Source: Tepidiforma sp. (GTDB lineage Bacteria > Chloroflexota > Dehalococcoidia > Tepidiformales > Tepidiformaceae). From it: a stretch of 64,000 bases of DNA. Both the position numbers and the translations under genes were made by a program. Every line of letters starts with the position of its first letter. Position 1 is the stretch's first letter. The notes beneath the pieces were generated by a model. The model saw only the letters and a list, made by a program, of their open reading frames with translations, was not told the origin of the DNA and did no database searches. This document shows positions 15,101-23,213 of the stretch, piece after piece. The DNA is taken from contig BPIE01000001.1 in NCBI GenBank assembly GCA_026003935.1, positions 1 through 64,000 on the forward strand, in the 5' to 3' direction.

Positions 15101-15157
15101 GCACGGGCAGCCGGTCCGGTCGCAGGCGAGCTTCTCGAGCACGTCCCGCGCGTTCAC
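12152..15157 (-). CDS. Element replication protein: CHC2 zinc-finger/TOPRIM primase fused to an ATPase-helicase
   Basis: A 1001-residue protein likely to start replication of the element. An N-terminal CHC2-like primase zinc finger is visible (C32, H35, C55, C59 in HCPAHGD and CFAGC). A TOPRIM domain follows, with ICEGEKA near 155 and LWPDHDPPG near 200. Next comes a DUF927/D5-like ATPase with Walker A GRTGTRKTS near 486 and the Walker B-like VLVVDDFVP. A C-terminal winged-helix-like part follows a repeat-encoded linker. GTG 15157 overlaps the stop of the upstream HTH gene. Such primase-helicases are typical of integrative elements, plasmids and phages. Its iteron-like DNA repeats are listed separately. 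Confidence 0.85.
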   Translation of the reverse strand: MNARDVLEKLACDRTGCPCRSAAQAGKGNTHCPAHGDQVPSLSVEAKAGRVLVHCFAGCPQDAVLAALERRGLGLRRPAGQVRPAKRDRHETRYKVCTPDGAHVATHVRIDEPGDGKRIHWTLPDGRRGLGGVQSSALPLYRSEAAARKPSAPVVICEGEKAAEALAALEEAAGVTALGTVTGASSAPAPEALGWLSGRIVYLWPDHDPPGAAHMQRVAANLRKAGVEDVRVVAWNGALEPGDDAADFVARGGTAEELLGLLAAAAAPPEDEAPAGWGDWREAAPYRETPRGIVYDQPTREGTVEVTLTNFCARVIREEVFDDGADRQVRLVIAGHKGTQQLRPLIVPAARFPGLSWALEWGTGCVVKAGMTTRDRVREAVQLLSGDPPRVTTYGHTGWREVDGRMVYLHGGGAIGDGGHDPSVAVRLDSRLRAFVLPAPPDGEELQASVRAALGLLEAADRRVSLPLLAAVSRAPLGAAGLSLFLAGRTGTRKTSLAAVVQAFFGADWAASGLVSWETTDNALERLAALARDAVLVVDDFVPRDPWAAAALHRRADRVIRGAANRSGRQRMRADGTLAPEYTPEALIVGTGEDFPTGESLRARMLVLEVAEGTVDLGALSRLQQHAREGTLARAMAGYLRWLAPRIAGLRADLWKRTAALREEAAAAGFRHPRTAETVAGLMAGLEQLAAFAADCGALSPAEADALLRGGWEALLAAGAGQAEHLSDADPVGRWLGLLWAAIAAGRAHVADVKGGAPREYERWGWRPAGRDGNLIGAGDCIGWLEGDVLLLEPEASFAAVQRLAREQGEPLAVTRHALHKRLAERRLITPEAAGGRTYYTPRRSVAGQRRRVLILPLGRLMSQDVASVASVARTRAESAPAPAGHILWPQLGPGESKMWPENVAAAADAESGEAPAGHTGHTGHIPGDKTPLAVAEPPRSLEDPAARRALSLAESAGWPRLQVFAHLAAGPGEESWKTFVQFTDAKNLRQALALLEARFA
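12382..12565. repeat. TGGCCA-based iteron-like array with mirror symmetry
   Basis: Three tandem 9-base units TGTGGCCAG (the last one imperfect) at 12382-12407 are mirrored by CTGGCCACA-type units at 12539-12565. Between them lie two inner copies with T/A tracts (GGCCACATTTTCTGGCCACA at about 12443-12462, and its inverse near 12485-12507) and two copies of AGATTCAGCG (12422-12431, 12521-12530). The array lies inside the 3' coding part of the primase-helicase, where it encodes VASVASVA-like and GHTGHTGH-like repeats. It could be the replication origin or a protein-binding array. The alternative is simple codon-level repeat expansion in a linker. Confidence 0.6.
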
Positions 15158-15363
15158 CGCTCGGCCTCCAGCCGGGCGCCGGAGGAGGCGACGAACTCCT
15201 CCAGCCAGCTCCGCGGCACAAGCACCCGCCGCCCGAGACGGCCGGACGGGATCACCGGCTGCCCGGTCGCCGGGTCCCGGCGCCGCAGCAGCTCGCGCAC
15301 GTGCCGCTCCGACACGCCCAGCACCCGGGCCACCTCACTCACAGACAGGAAGGCGGCGTTCAC
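15154..15363 (-). CDS. Helix-turn-helix excisionase/AlpA-like DNA-binding protein (second of two)
   Basis: A 69-residue protein. The start chosen is GTG 15363, overlapping the preceding HTH gene's stop (GTGA). The sequence FLSVSEVARVLGVSERHVRELL is a MerR-type HTH_17 helix, followed by a wing with VIPSGRLGRRVLVPRSWLEE. Such proteins act as excisionases or transcription regulators of mobile elements. The longer open frame upstream to 15615 overlaps the first HTH gene and is not used. Its stop overlaps the primase start, giving a three-gene coupled unit. Confidence 0.8.
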   Translation of the reverse strand: MNAAFLSVSEVARVLGVSERHVRELLRRRDPATGQPVIPSGRLGRRVLVPRSWLEEFVASSGARLEAER

Positions 15364-15545
15364 CACTCCGCCTCCTCGCGGCCGAAGAGCCGCTCGACCG
15401 CCTCGCGCGGGATGAAGAGCCGCTTGCCGAGCCGGAACGACGGCAGCTCCCCGCGCTGGGCGAGGTTCCAGACGTGACCCGTCGAGCAGCCGAGGAGCTC
15501 GGCGACCTCGCGGATGGACAGGGCCTGGCGCGTGAAGGGTTCCAT
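15360..15545 (-). CDS. Helix-turn-helix excisionase/AlpA-like DNA-binding protein (first of two)
   Basis: A 61-residue protein beginning MEPFTRQALSIREVAELLG. ATG 15545 follows an AAAGGAGGTG ribosome site 5 bases upstream, which decides the start over the longer frame to 15608. The HTH SIREVAELLGCSTGHVWNLA and wing FRLGKRLFIPREAVERLFG are typical of HTH_17/AlpA-like regulators or Xis proteins. It is the first gene of the right-arm operon of the element, divergent from the zinc-ribbon gene at 15704. Confidence 0.82.
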   Translation of the reverse strand: MEPFTRQALSIREVAELLGCSTGHVWNLAQRGELPSFRLGKRLFIPREAVERLFGREEAEW

Positions 15546-15703
15546 CGGTGCACCTCCTTTCGTTCCTCCCCGGGAGGTGCACCAAACAGCAGGCCCGAAG
15601 CTGAGCACACCCCACCGGGGGGCCCAGGCTTCGGACCTGGCAAGGACAGCCTTCGTGCGGCGCTGCCTACCGCTAAATTGTCTACGCGCTATAGTGTATC
15701 CAT

Positions 15704-16342
15704 ATGGGTAGTGTCGTGCAAGACCTTCAGCTCTACTACCAGAAGCGGGACGCCCTGCTCGCGCAGTACGACGCCGCGATGGCCCGTCGAGACGTTGGCG
15801 AGGTCACCCGTCTGCTGATGGAGACGGCAGAAGCGGTCGAACGATTCCAGCTCGAGCGCGGCCGGGCCCCCCGCCCGGCGCCGGAGGAGCAGAAGCGACT
15901 GGCGGAGAAGGCGGCACGGGCCGCGCAAGCGGGCACCTGGAACCGCCTCGCGGAGCTGAACGCCCGACTCAGCGGCATCCCCATCGTCGCCGCACGCTGC
16001 CAGCAGTGCTTCCGCTCCCTCGGCCTGCTGGCTGTCTGCGGCGGGATGCCTCATCTCACCTTCCGGACCATTCCGCAGCACGGCTACCCCTGCAGCAATT
16101 GCGACCCCGACGCTCCCTTCCGGGAAGGGGGGCCGTACTGGTCGCCGTTTAGTCTGTTGGGGGCGCCGGGCAAGTCCCACACGTATCCTCGCGGCTTCCT
16201 CGTCTGCCACAGGCGGTGCCGCACGGCGACCGGCGGGCGGACGACCTACCTGGTCGACCTCAGGCGCGACCTCTTCGTTTTCCGGGCGGCGCTCGAGAGC
16301 GGGGTGACCGAGCTGTGGCTCGGCCGCGACCTCGCCCGTTGA
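15704..16342 (+). CDS. Hypothetical element protein with cysteine pairs (zinc-ribbon-like)
   Basis: A 212-residue protein of unknown function. The first 90 residues are helical and charged. The second half has cysteines in ribbon-like spacing: C99/C102, C112, C130/C133, C168 and C172. It is divergent from the HTH/primase operon and next to the element's right end, a usual place for a regulator or accessory gene. No ribosome site precedes ATG 15704. A TATAGT box at 15690-15695 lies only 8 bases before the ATG, which would fit a leaderless transcript, though no good -35 was seen. The next gene-sized feature is the element boundary. Confidence 0.6.
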   Translation: MGSVVQDLQLYYQKRDALLAQYDAAMARRDVGEVTRLLMETAEAVERFQLERGRAPRPAPEEQKRLAEKAARAAQAGTWNRLAELNARLSGIPIVAARCQQCFRSLGLLAVCGGMPHLTFRTIPQHGYPCSNCDPDAPFREGGPYWSPFSLLGAPGKSHTYPRGFLVCHRRCRTATGGRTTYLVDLRRDLFVFRAALESGVTELWLGRDLAR

Positions 16343-16373
16343 AAACGATTCCGCACGCGCGCGATTTAGGGGA

Positions 16374-16401
16374 GGGGGCCGCGCACTTCTGGCCGGCCCC
16401 C
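16374..16401 (+). terminator. Possible terminator after the zinc-ribbon gene
   Basis: The arms GGGGGCCG (16374-16381) and CGGCCCCC (16394-16401) form an 8-bp GC stem with a 12-base loop, 31 bases after the stop of the plus-strand gene ending at 16342. The following T tract is weak (AAACTTTCG). Confidence 0.4.
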
Positions 16402-16463
16402 AAACTTTCGTTCGGAGCCTGGCCCGGCGGGCCGACCCGGACGCGCCCGAAACATTGCAATTC

Positions 16464-16504
16464 AGCCAACCGGATATCTTAGCAGTTGGCTACCGTTTGG
16501 CTAC
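16464..16504. repeat. Short direct and inverted repeats near the element right end
   Basis: AGCCAAC (16464-16470) is inverted as GTTGGCT (16485-16491), and TTGGCTAC occurs twice in tandem (16486-16493 and 16497-16504). They lie about 130 bases inside the presumed right attachment site, where integrase or excisionase arm sites are often found. Their role is a guess. Confidence 0.35.
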
Positions 16505-16628
16505 GGGCTCTGCTCCGGGCTGCCGTTATACGCCGTTCTTTCACAGCAAAGCGTCATATGGTGCGGCCTGTGAAACCTGCAAAAGTTCCACTGTGTTCAT
16601 TGCATAGCAAGATATCTCGGCTGGCTGG

Positions 16629-16678
16629 CCACCCTTTCAAGGTGGAGATCAGGGGTTCGAATCCCCTACGCGCTACCA
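16629..16678 (+). other. 3' fragment of a tRNA-Glu(UUC), probable attachment site (right end of the element)
   Basis: A well-formed 3' half of a tRNA is visible. The anticodon stem CCACC/GGTGG encloses CTTTCAA with anticodon TTC (16636-16638). A 5-base variable loop, a T-arm AGGGG-TTCGAAT-CCCCT, the acceptor strand ACGCGCT, discriminator A and CCA follow. The sequence 5' of it does not form a D-arm or pair with the acceptor (only scattered pairs with AGCAAGA at 16606-16612). This is the pattern expected when an element integrates into a tRNA 3' end and displaces the original end. The plus-strand orientation predicts the intact tRNA just left of the window, next to the integrase. Confidence 0.7.
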
Positions 16679-16830
16679 AAAGCCACACCGGGGCCCGGAT
16701 TCGTTCCGGGCCACGTGCCGTTCTTGGAGGGCTTGCAACCCCGCCGGCGACGCCAGCAGAGACCCGGTTGCCGGGCGTCAGGAGCAGCGGGCCGCTGCGG
16801 GCGGCATGCCGGGGCCCGTTGCCCGCTTGC

Positions 16831-19800
16831 TCACCAGGCGTCGATGTTCGGGCGCTTCTTCCCCTCGCGCGGACCGGGAGGCCGGATGGCAGCGAGCAGC
16901 GCCGCGAGCCAGGTCCTGGTCTCCGCGGGGTCGATGGCATCATCGACCTCGAAGAGCGAGGCTTGGTTGAGCGCCTTTCCCCGGGCGTAGGCTCGGGCAA
17001 CCATCTCCTCGTAGAACTGGCGCCGCTTCTCGGAGTCCTCGATGGCTGCCAGCTCGTTCCGATAGCCCAGCTTCACCGACCCCTCGAGCCCCATCCCGCC
17101 GAACTCCGCCGTTGGCCATGCGACCGTAAAAAACGGCCGGTGGTACGTGCCGCCGGCCATGGCGATAGCCCCGAGTCCGTACGCCTTGCGGAGAATAATG
17201 GTGAATGTCGGCACGCTGATATTTGCGCCCGTCAGGAAGACCCGCGATGCGTGCCGAACGAGCGCGGTCTTCTCCGCCTCGGGTCCCACCATGATTCCCG
17301 GCGTGTCGCACAGGTAGACAATGGGCAGGTCGAATGCATCGCACAGTTGCATGAACCGCGATGCCTTGTCCGCCCCGTCCGAATCGATGGCACCCCCGAG
17401 GTGGGCGGGATTGTTCGCAACGACGCCGACGGACCGGCCCTCCAGGCGCGCAAGGGCGGTGATCATGCCGACGCCGAACCGCGGCCGAAGCTCAAGCACT
17501 GACCCGGTGTCGAAGAGAAGGTGTATCGCCCTGCGCACGTCATAGACGCGGAGACGATTTTCCGGCACCACGTGGCGCAAGAGGCGCTGGTCTGCCGCCT
17601 CCCAGGTGCGCAGCGGGCCCTGGAAGTAGGACAGGTATTGCTTCGCGACCTCGACTGCCTCGGCTTCGTCCCGCACGAGAATATCAATGACGCCATTTGG
17701 GACCTGAACGGCGGTCGGGCCGATCTCTTCTGGCGCGAAAATTCCCAGGCCCCCGCCCTCGATCATCGCCGGACCGCCCATGCCGATGTTGGCATCTTCG
17801 GTCGCTATCACGACGTCGCAGCAACCGAGGAGGGCCGCATTCCCGGCGAAGCACCTCCCCGTGGTGATGCCGATCATGGGTACAAGCCCCGAGAGCTGGG
17901 CGAAGCGCGTGAACGTAGGCGGCGACAGTGCGCTGGCCACGATATCGGTGTCCCCGGGCCGCCCTCCGCCGCCTTCGGCGAAGAGGATGAACGGCATACG
18001 GCCCTTTTCCGCGATGTCGATGATGCGGTCGGTCTTGCGATGATTCTGTCCGCCCTGCGTTCCGGCGAGGACCGTGTAGTCGTAGGCCATCACCGCGCAA
18101 CGGCTCGCGGGGTCCCCAAACAGGGCGCCGTTGACGCTCCCTACACCCGTAATCAGACCATCGGCCGGCGTCTTTTCGATCAGTTCTTCGAGCGACCGGC
18201 GTGCGCGCTGCGCAGCCAGCACGAGCGGTCCGTATTCCACAAACGTGCCGGGGTCGCAAAGGTGGGCGATATTTTCGCGGGCGGTGCGATGGCCCGTCGC
18301 CCTCCGCCGGGCCACGGCTTCGGGACGGCGCTCGTCGCGGGTCCGGGCCCGCCGCTCGAGCACTTCGGCGAGGTCCGGACGGATGAACTCGAGGTCGACC
18401 TCGTCCGCTCCGCCTTCGGCCTCCTTTTCAGTTTCACCGGGCACGAGCGTGAACAGCAGCGCACCTTCGACGACTGGCAGGCCCGTGGTGCCTGCCACGC
18501 GGCCGACGGTCCCCGAGCATGGCGCGGTAACCTCGTGCTCCATCTTCATCGCTTCCATCACCGCCAGTACCTGCCCTGCCCTCACGGGCGCCCCGGGCTC
18601 GACCGCGATCGCGATGACCGTTCCCTGGAGGGGGGCGCGAACCGCGACTTCGCCCTCCTCGACCGGCGCCTCCTCTCGCTCGGCGCGCTCCGCCGACTTC
18701 TGCTTGCCGTAGGCCAGCACGGCGAGCGGGTCGCTTGTGTCGATTACCGCCCCGGCCACGGCTGGCGGTGTCGGCCTTGTGGCTCGCGCCGATTCGGTCT
18801 CTGCGGCCGCGGCGACGGCGACGAGCTTGCTCGCGTGGTCGTCGAGGAAACGCGTGTACAGGTGGCCGGCGGCCAGCTCGGGCTGCTCAAACAGCGCCCG
18901 CAGGAATCGGAGGTTGGTGTCGATTCCCTCGACCTCGAACTCCCGCAACGCCCGCTGCATCCGATGAATGGCGTCGCCGAACTCCTTGCCCGGGGACCGG
19001 ACGATGACCTTTGCGAGCAGCGAGTCGAAGGCCGGGCTCACCTCCGCCCCGGTAAAGGCGGCCGTGTCAACCCGCACGAACGGTCCGCCGGGCGGCTCGA
19101 AGACCGCAATCGTCCCGGAAGCCGGGTACGCGAGGCCGGTGGGCGTCATCCGCTCGGCATTGACGCGGGCCTGCAGCGCAAATCCCCGCGGGGCGGGCGG
19201 CCCCGCTGCGAATCCAAGGTCCTCCAGCCTTGCGCCCTCGGCGATGGCCAGCTGCACCCCGACAAGGTCGAGGCCGGTCACCTCTTCGGTGACCGTGTGC
19301 TCCACCTGCAGGCGCGCGTTCGCCTCAATGAAGAACCACGGTGAGGATTCGTTCGCGCCTCCGGTCACGTCCACGAGGAACTCGAACGTGCCAAGTCCGC
19401 GGTAGTCGAGCGCGCGCGCCATCGCAAGGCTGGCCTCGATGAGGCGTTCCCGGAGTGACTCGGGAAGTGCCGCGGCAGGCGCGGCTTCGACGACCTTCTG
19501 ATGCCGTCGCTGGAGGCTGCACTCCCGCTCCCAGGCATGGGTCACGCCCCCTTGCCCATCGCCGATGACCTGGACTTCGATGTGTCGAACTCGCTCGATG
19601 AACCGCTCGGCGTACAGGGACCCGTCGCCGAACGCCGCCTGAGCCTCCGAACTCGCCCGGCTGAACGCCTGTTCCAGCTCCTCCCCGGACCGCACCACGC
19701 GCACGCCGCGGCCGCCGCCGCCGGCAACGGCCTTCAGCAGCATCGGGGCGCCATCGAGCTGCGCGAAAAATGTCCGGGCAGCCTCGAGATTGAGCGGCTC

Positions 19801-20205
19801 GTCCGTGCCCGCAATGACCGGCACCCCGCATTGCTGAGCCAGCCTTCGGGCGGCGACCTTGTCGCCAAGTGTGGCCAACGTCTCCCAACGCGGGCCAACG
19901 AATACCAGCCCCGCTGCTTCGCAGGCTTCGGCGAAGTCGGCCCGCTCACTAAGGAAGCCATAGCCCGGGTGAATGGCATCGCAGCCCGTTGCCTTAGCGG
20001 CGTCCACGATCGTGTCGATATCGAGGTAGGCCGACGCTCCCGCCCCCGGGAGCTCGACTGCGGCGGCTGCCCGCCGCACGTGAAGACTGCGCGCATCGTC
20101 GCGAGGATAGACCGCCACGCAGGCGATGCCGCGGTCAGCGGCAGCACGCATGATGCGCAAGGCGATCTCCCCGCGATTCGCAATCAGGAGGCGAGAGATG
20201 GACAT
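16831..20205 (-). CDS. Fused biotin-dependent acyl-CoA carboxylase (biotin carboxylase-BCCP-carboxyltransferase)
   Basis: A single 1124-residue chain that carboxylates an acyl-CoA (acetyl-, propionyl- or longer), making malonyl- or methylmalonyl-type products. Biotin carboxylase covers about 1-450, with ANRGEIALRI, HPGYGFLSE and the ATP-grasp loop VAGGGGRGVRVV. The biotinyl domain carries the lysine in EAMKMEH near 552. The carboxyltransferase covers about 610-1124, with TARENIAHLCDPGTFVEYG and LCDTPGIMVGPEAE. Most bacteria encode these parts separately. Fused chains of this order occur in some actinobacterial long-chain or multi-acyl-CoA carboxylases, so the substrate cannot be set from sequence. 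It is the first chromosomal gene after the element. Confidence 0.93.
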   Translation of the reverse strand: MSISRLLIANRGEIALRIMRAAADRGIACVAVYPRDDARSLHVRRAAAAVELPGAGASAYLDIDTIVDAAKATGCDAIHPGYGFLSERADFAEACEAAGLVFVGPRWETLATLGDKVAARRLAQQCGVPVIAGTDEPLNLEAARTFFAQLDGAPMLLKAVAGGGGRGVRVVRSGEELEQAFSRASSEAQAAFGDGSLYAERFIERVRHIEVQVIGDGQGGVTHAWERECSLQRRHQKVVEAAPAAALPESLRERLIEASLAMARALDYRGLGTFEFLVDVTGGANESSPWFFIEANARLQVEHTVTEEVTGLDLVGVQLAIAEGARLEDLGFAAGPPAPRGFALQARVNAERMTPTGLAYPASGTIAVFEPPGGPFVRVDTAAFTGAEVSPAFDSLLAKVIVRSPGKEFGDAIHRMQRALREFEVEGIDTNLRFLRALFEQPELAAGHLYTRFLDDHASKLVAVAAAAETESARATRPTPPAVAGAVIDTSDPLAVLAYGKQKSAERAEREEAPVEEGEVAVRAPLQGTVIAIAVEPGAPVRAGQVLAVMEAMKMEHEVTAPCSGTVGRVAGTTGLPVVEGALLFTLVPGETEKEAEGGADEVDLEFIRPDLAEVLERRARTRDERRPEAVARRRATGHRTARENIAHLCDPGTFVEYGPLVLAAQRARRSLEELIEKTPADGLITGVGSVNGALFGDPASRCAVMAYDYTVLAGTQGGQNHRKTDRIIDIAEKGRMPFILFAEGGGGRPGDTDIVASALSPPTFTRFAQLSGLVPMIGITTGRCFAGNAALLGCCDVVIATEDANIGMGGPAMIEGGGLGIFAPEEIGPTAVQVPNGVIDILVRDEAEAVEVAKQYLSYFQGPLRTWEAADQRLLRHVVPENRLRVYDVRRAIHLLFDTGSVLELRPRFGVGMITALARLEGRSVGVVANNPAHLGGAIDSDGADKASRFMQLCDAFDLPIVYLCDTPGIMVGPEAEKTALVRHASRVFLTGANISVPTFTIILRKAYGLGAIAMAGGTYHRPFFTVAWPTAEFGGMGLEGSVKLGYRNELAAIEDSEKRRQFYEEMVARAYARGKALNQASLFEVDDAIDPAETRTWLAALLAAIRPPGPREGKKRPNIDAW

Positions 20206-20321
20206 CGTCCGTCCGCGGCTCGTGTCTTAGTGGACGAAGCATAGCGGGCGCGCCGTGTTTTGGCTCCAGCAATTTCCGTCCGAACTTCATTCGAGTACGC
20301 TTTCGCGCGAGGAGTCGCTGC

Positions 20322-21389
20322 ATGTACTACAGGTTGTTGTGGGCTGGCGCCCTGGCCGGTCTCGTGTTGCATCTCGCCGGGCTCGGCTGGGACGTGTACC
20401 GGCACTCGCGGGATGCGTCTCTCGCCCAGCGTGAAGACGTTCTCTCGCTGTCGAACCCTTCACACCTGATGATTGTTCTCGGGACGGCGGTGATGGCGGC
20501 ATGCCTCCTTGGTATTGCTGTCCTTTGGATGAAGGAGCGCCGCTTCGGGGGAAATGGAGCGCTCGGGTCACTCGTAAGGGGGGCCGGCGTTCCACTCGTT
20601 GGGGTTGCCGCTGCCGGCTCTATTTGGCTGGCTTCGCGGGCAGAAAGTGACACGCATGTCCACGCGGCACCGCACGTCCACAGCGCACACGAAACCGTGG
20701 CGCTCGACCCCGCACTCGCGCGGGCAGTGGGCCCCGTCGCGGCTGAGCGCGCAGGTGGCGCCAGCGATGGCCACAGCCACGCAGCTTCGGAGGCGGGTTC
20801 AGCCGACGCCTTGGACGAGGGCTCGGCCCATCATCACCACGCGGAGGTGCCGGTTACCGCCGAGCAGCTTGCCGCCGCTTCTGACTTCCTCGCCCGCCTC
20901 AAGCTCAGCATCACCCCGTACGAAGACATCCGCCGTGCGATGGCTGACGGCTATGTGCAAATTACCCAGGACCTGCCGGGAATCGCTGCCCACTTCATTC
21001 GGTTCGATTACCAGCGTGACGGCCGCGAGATGGACCCCGAGCATCCGGATGTGCTGCTGTATACGAAACGGCTCGATGGCACGTGGCGTCTCGTGGGCGC
21101 GATGTTCCTCGCCGAGGGCGTTACGGAAGAGCCACCCTCGTACTTCGGTCCCCTCGACGCATGGCATTACCACGAAAACCTGTGCTTCGTGGGTAACGGC
21201 GTGCGTGTTACGGCAACCCGGTCGGAGTGTCCAGGCGTGTTCGCCCCGCGGACACCGTGGCAGCTCCACGTATGGACGGTTGCCACTGCCGGTGGCGTCT
21301 TCGCGCACGATATGCCGGAGATTAGTCCCGGCGCGTATCCCGGAGCATCGGTGCCTGCGGCACAGGACCTGCGGGTCCAGTCGCGGTAA
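20322..21389 (+). CDS. Uncharacterised histidine-rich membrane-anchored protein
   Basis: A 355-residue protein with a GAGGAG ribosome site 7 bases before ATG 20322. Three hydrophobic segments lie at about 5-22, 48-68 and 88-105. A histidine-rich linker follows (HVHAAPHVHSAHE, then DGHSH and HHHH, about 115-180), and then a soluble domain (180-355) with MADGYVQITQDLPGIAAHF, LVGAMFLAEG and DAWHYHENLCF. The histidines suggest metal binding outside the membrane. No named family is recognised. It is divergent from the carboxylase, with 116 bases between them. Confidence 0.75.
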   Translation: MYYRLLWAGALAGLVLHLAGLGWDVYRHSRDASLAQREDVLSLSNPSHLMIVLGTAVMAACLLGIAVLWMKERRFGGNGALGSLVRGAGVPLVGVAAAGSIWLASRAESDTHVHAAPHVHSAHETVALDPALARAVGPVAAERAGGASDGHSHAASEAGSADALDEGSAHHHHAEVPVTAEQLAAASDFLARLKLSITPYEDIRRAMADGYVQITQDLPGIAAHFIRFDYQRDGREMDPEHPDVLLYTKRLDGTWRLVGAMFLAEGVTEEPPSYFGPLDAWHYHENLCFVGNGVRVTATRSECPGVFAPRTPWQLHVWTVATAGGVFAHDMPEISPGAYPGASVPAAQDLRVQSR

Positions 21390-21417
21390 GCCGTCCCCTC
21401 CGTGACGGTGCAGCGGG

Positions 21418-23091
21418 TCAGGAGGTCACGGCACCTTTCGAGGCACTGGAGACCAGCGCTGCGTACTTAGCGAATACGCCTCGCACGTATTTCGGCGGAC
21501 GCGGCGTCCACGCCGCCCGCCGGCGTTCGAGCTCTTCTTCGTCGACGTGGAGCGTCAGCTTGCGGTTCTTGATATCGAAGCTAATCCGGTCACCTTCGCG
21601 GACGAGCGCAATGGGGCCGCCGACGGCTGCCTCTGGCGCGACGTGTCCCGCCATCAGTCCACGTGTGGCGCCGCTGAATCGCCCATCCGTGAGCAGCGCC
21701 ACGGATTCCCCGAGACCTTCGCCGACGAGGGCAGCTGTCACGCCGAGCATCTCGCGCATCCCCGGACCCCCTTTGGGGCCCTCGTTTCGGATGACGACCA
21801 CGTCCCCGGCGTGTATCTGGCGATTCGCAACGGCCTGAAAGGCATCCTCTTCGCATTCGAACACGCGCGCCGGGCCCTCGTGATACATCCGTTCGTGACC
21901 GGCGACTTTGATGACACAGCCTTCCGGCGCAAGGTTGCCCTTGAGAATGACGAGGCCCCCGGTAGGCTTGAGGGCCTTTTCCACCGGCAGAATGACGTCC
22001 TGCCCCGGCGTTTCGACCGCCTCCGCGGCTTCTTCGGCGATGGTGCGGCCCGTCACCGTCAAAACGTTTCCGTGGAGCTTGCCCGCCTCCAGGAGGCGCT
22101 TGGCAAGCAGCCGCGTTCCGCCGGCTCGGTCCATGTCGAGCGCCACGTACCGGCCGCCGGGACGCATGTCCCCGATGAGCGGCGTTCGCTCCGAAACGCG
22201 GTCGAAGTCGTCGATGTCGAGTGCTACCCCGGCCTCGTGCGCGATGGCCAGCAGGTGGAGCACTACGTTCGTTGAACCGCCGGTGGATGCGGCGCAGATG
22301 ATGCCGTTCTCGAACGCCTCGCGCGTGAGGATCTGCCGTGGGAGCAGCCCCTCGTTCAGCACCTTCATGACGAGCTCGCCAGCCTGGAACGCTACCTTCC
22401 GCTTTCGCGTGTCGGTGGCCCCGACGGTGGCACTGCCCATAGGCGAGAGGCCCATGAATTCCATCGCCGTAGCCATCGTGTTGGCGGTGTACTGGGCACC
22501 GCAGGCGCCAGCACCCGGACAGGCCGCATCGACGATCTCTTCGAGCTCCTCCTCCGAGATGGCCCCGGCAGCCTGCTGGCCAACGCCTTCGAAAACGTCC
22601 TGGATGGTGATGTCGCGTCCGCGGTAGCGGCCCGGTGCTATCGAACCGCCGTAGAGAATCAGCCCCGGGATGTTGAGCCGCGCGAGCGCCATGGCGGCAG
22701 CCGGAATCGTCTTGTCGCAGCCAACGATGATCACCGCGGCGTCAAAGGAGTAGCCAACCGCGGCGAGCTCAATGGAGTCGGCGATAATCTCCCGCGAAAC
22801 GAGCGACGCCTTCATGCCCTCCGTTCCCATCGAGATCCCATCCGAGATGGAGACGGTGTTGACCTCCATCGGCGTCCCGCCAGCAGCGCGGACGCCAGCC
22901 ATCACCTCAGCCGCCAGCTCCCGGTGGTTGAAATTGCACGGCATGGTGCCAATCCACGAGTGTGCCACCATCACCAGCGGCCGCTTCAGGTCATCCGATG
23001 AGAACCCCACCGACTTGAAGTACGACCGGGCAGGCGCCCGGCTGGGGCCGTCGACCAGGGTTCGGCTGCGGGCTCTCGGGTCGTAGGGCAT
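21418..23091 (-). CDS. ilvD: Dihydroxy-acid dehydratase
   Basis: Iron-sulfur enzyme that converts 2,3-dihydroxy-3-methyl(iso)valerate to 2-oxo acids in branched-chain amino-acid synthesis. The start ATG 23091 opens [20 protein letters not shown]; an open extension to 23256 lacks family similarity. Cluster ligands appear in [11 protein letters not shown] and [16 protein letters not shown], and the C-terminal domain has [20 protein letters not shown]. The length (557 aa) is typical. It is divergent from an HxlR regulator 123 bases away. Confidence 0.95.
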   Translation of the reverse strand: MPYDPRARSRTLVDGPSRAPARSYFKSVGFSSDDLKRPLVMVAHSWIGTMPCNFNHRELAAEVMAGVRAAGGTPMEVNTVSISDGISMGTEGMKASLVSREIIADSIELAAVGYSFDAAVIIVGCDKTIPAAAMALARLNIPGLILYGGSIAPGRYRGRDITIQDVFEGVGQQAAGAISEEELEEIVDAACPGAGACGAQYTANTMATAMEFMGLSPMGSATVGATDTRKRKVAFQAGELVMKVLNEGLLPRQILTREAFENGIICAASTGGSTNVVLHLLAIAHEAGVALDIDDFDRVSERTPLIGDMRPGGRYVALDMDRAGGTRLLAKRLLEAGKLHGNVLTVTGRTIAEEAAEAVETPGQDVILPVEKALKPTGGLVILKGNLAPEGCVIKVAGHERMYHEGPARVFECEEDAFQAVANRQIHAGDVVVIRNEGPKGGPGMREMLGVTAALVGEGLGESVALLTDGRFSGATRGLMAGHVAPEAAVGGPIALVREGDRISFDIKNRKLTLHVDEEELERRRAAWTPRPPKYVRGVFAKYAALVSSASKGAVTS

Positions 23092-23213
23092 GGTACGTTC
23101 CAATCCTCTCCAGGGCGTCGTTGGCAAAAGGTTACTCCCTGCCAACCTCCCGTTCGAATCACAGTGGGTTGTTCCGAGCAACCGTCCGCTGCTGCCTGTG
23201 CTATGCTCAGGCC

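Noticed and set aside
12698-15415. 905-residue open frame on the plus strand
   Set aside because: It lies antisense to the primase-helicase, has biased Gly/Arg/Ala composition and no domain; a GC-rich shadow frame.
16602-16678. Complete functional tRNA-Glu
   Set aside because: The 5' acceptor and D-arm do not pair; only the 3' half is sound.
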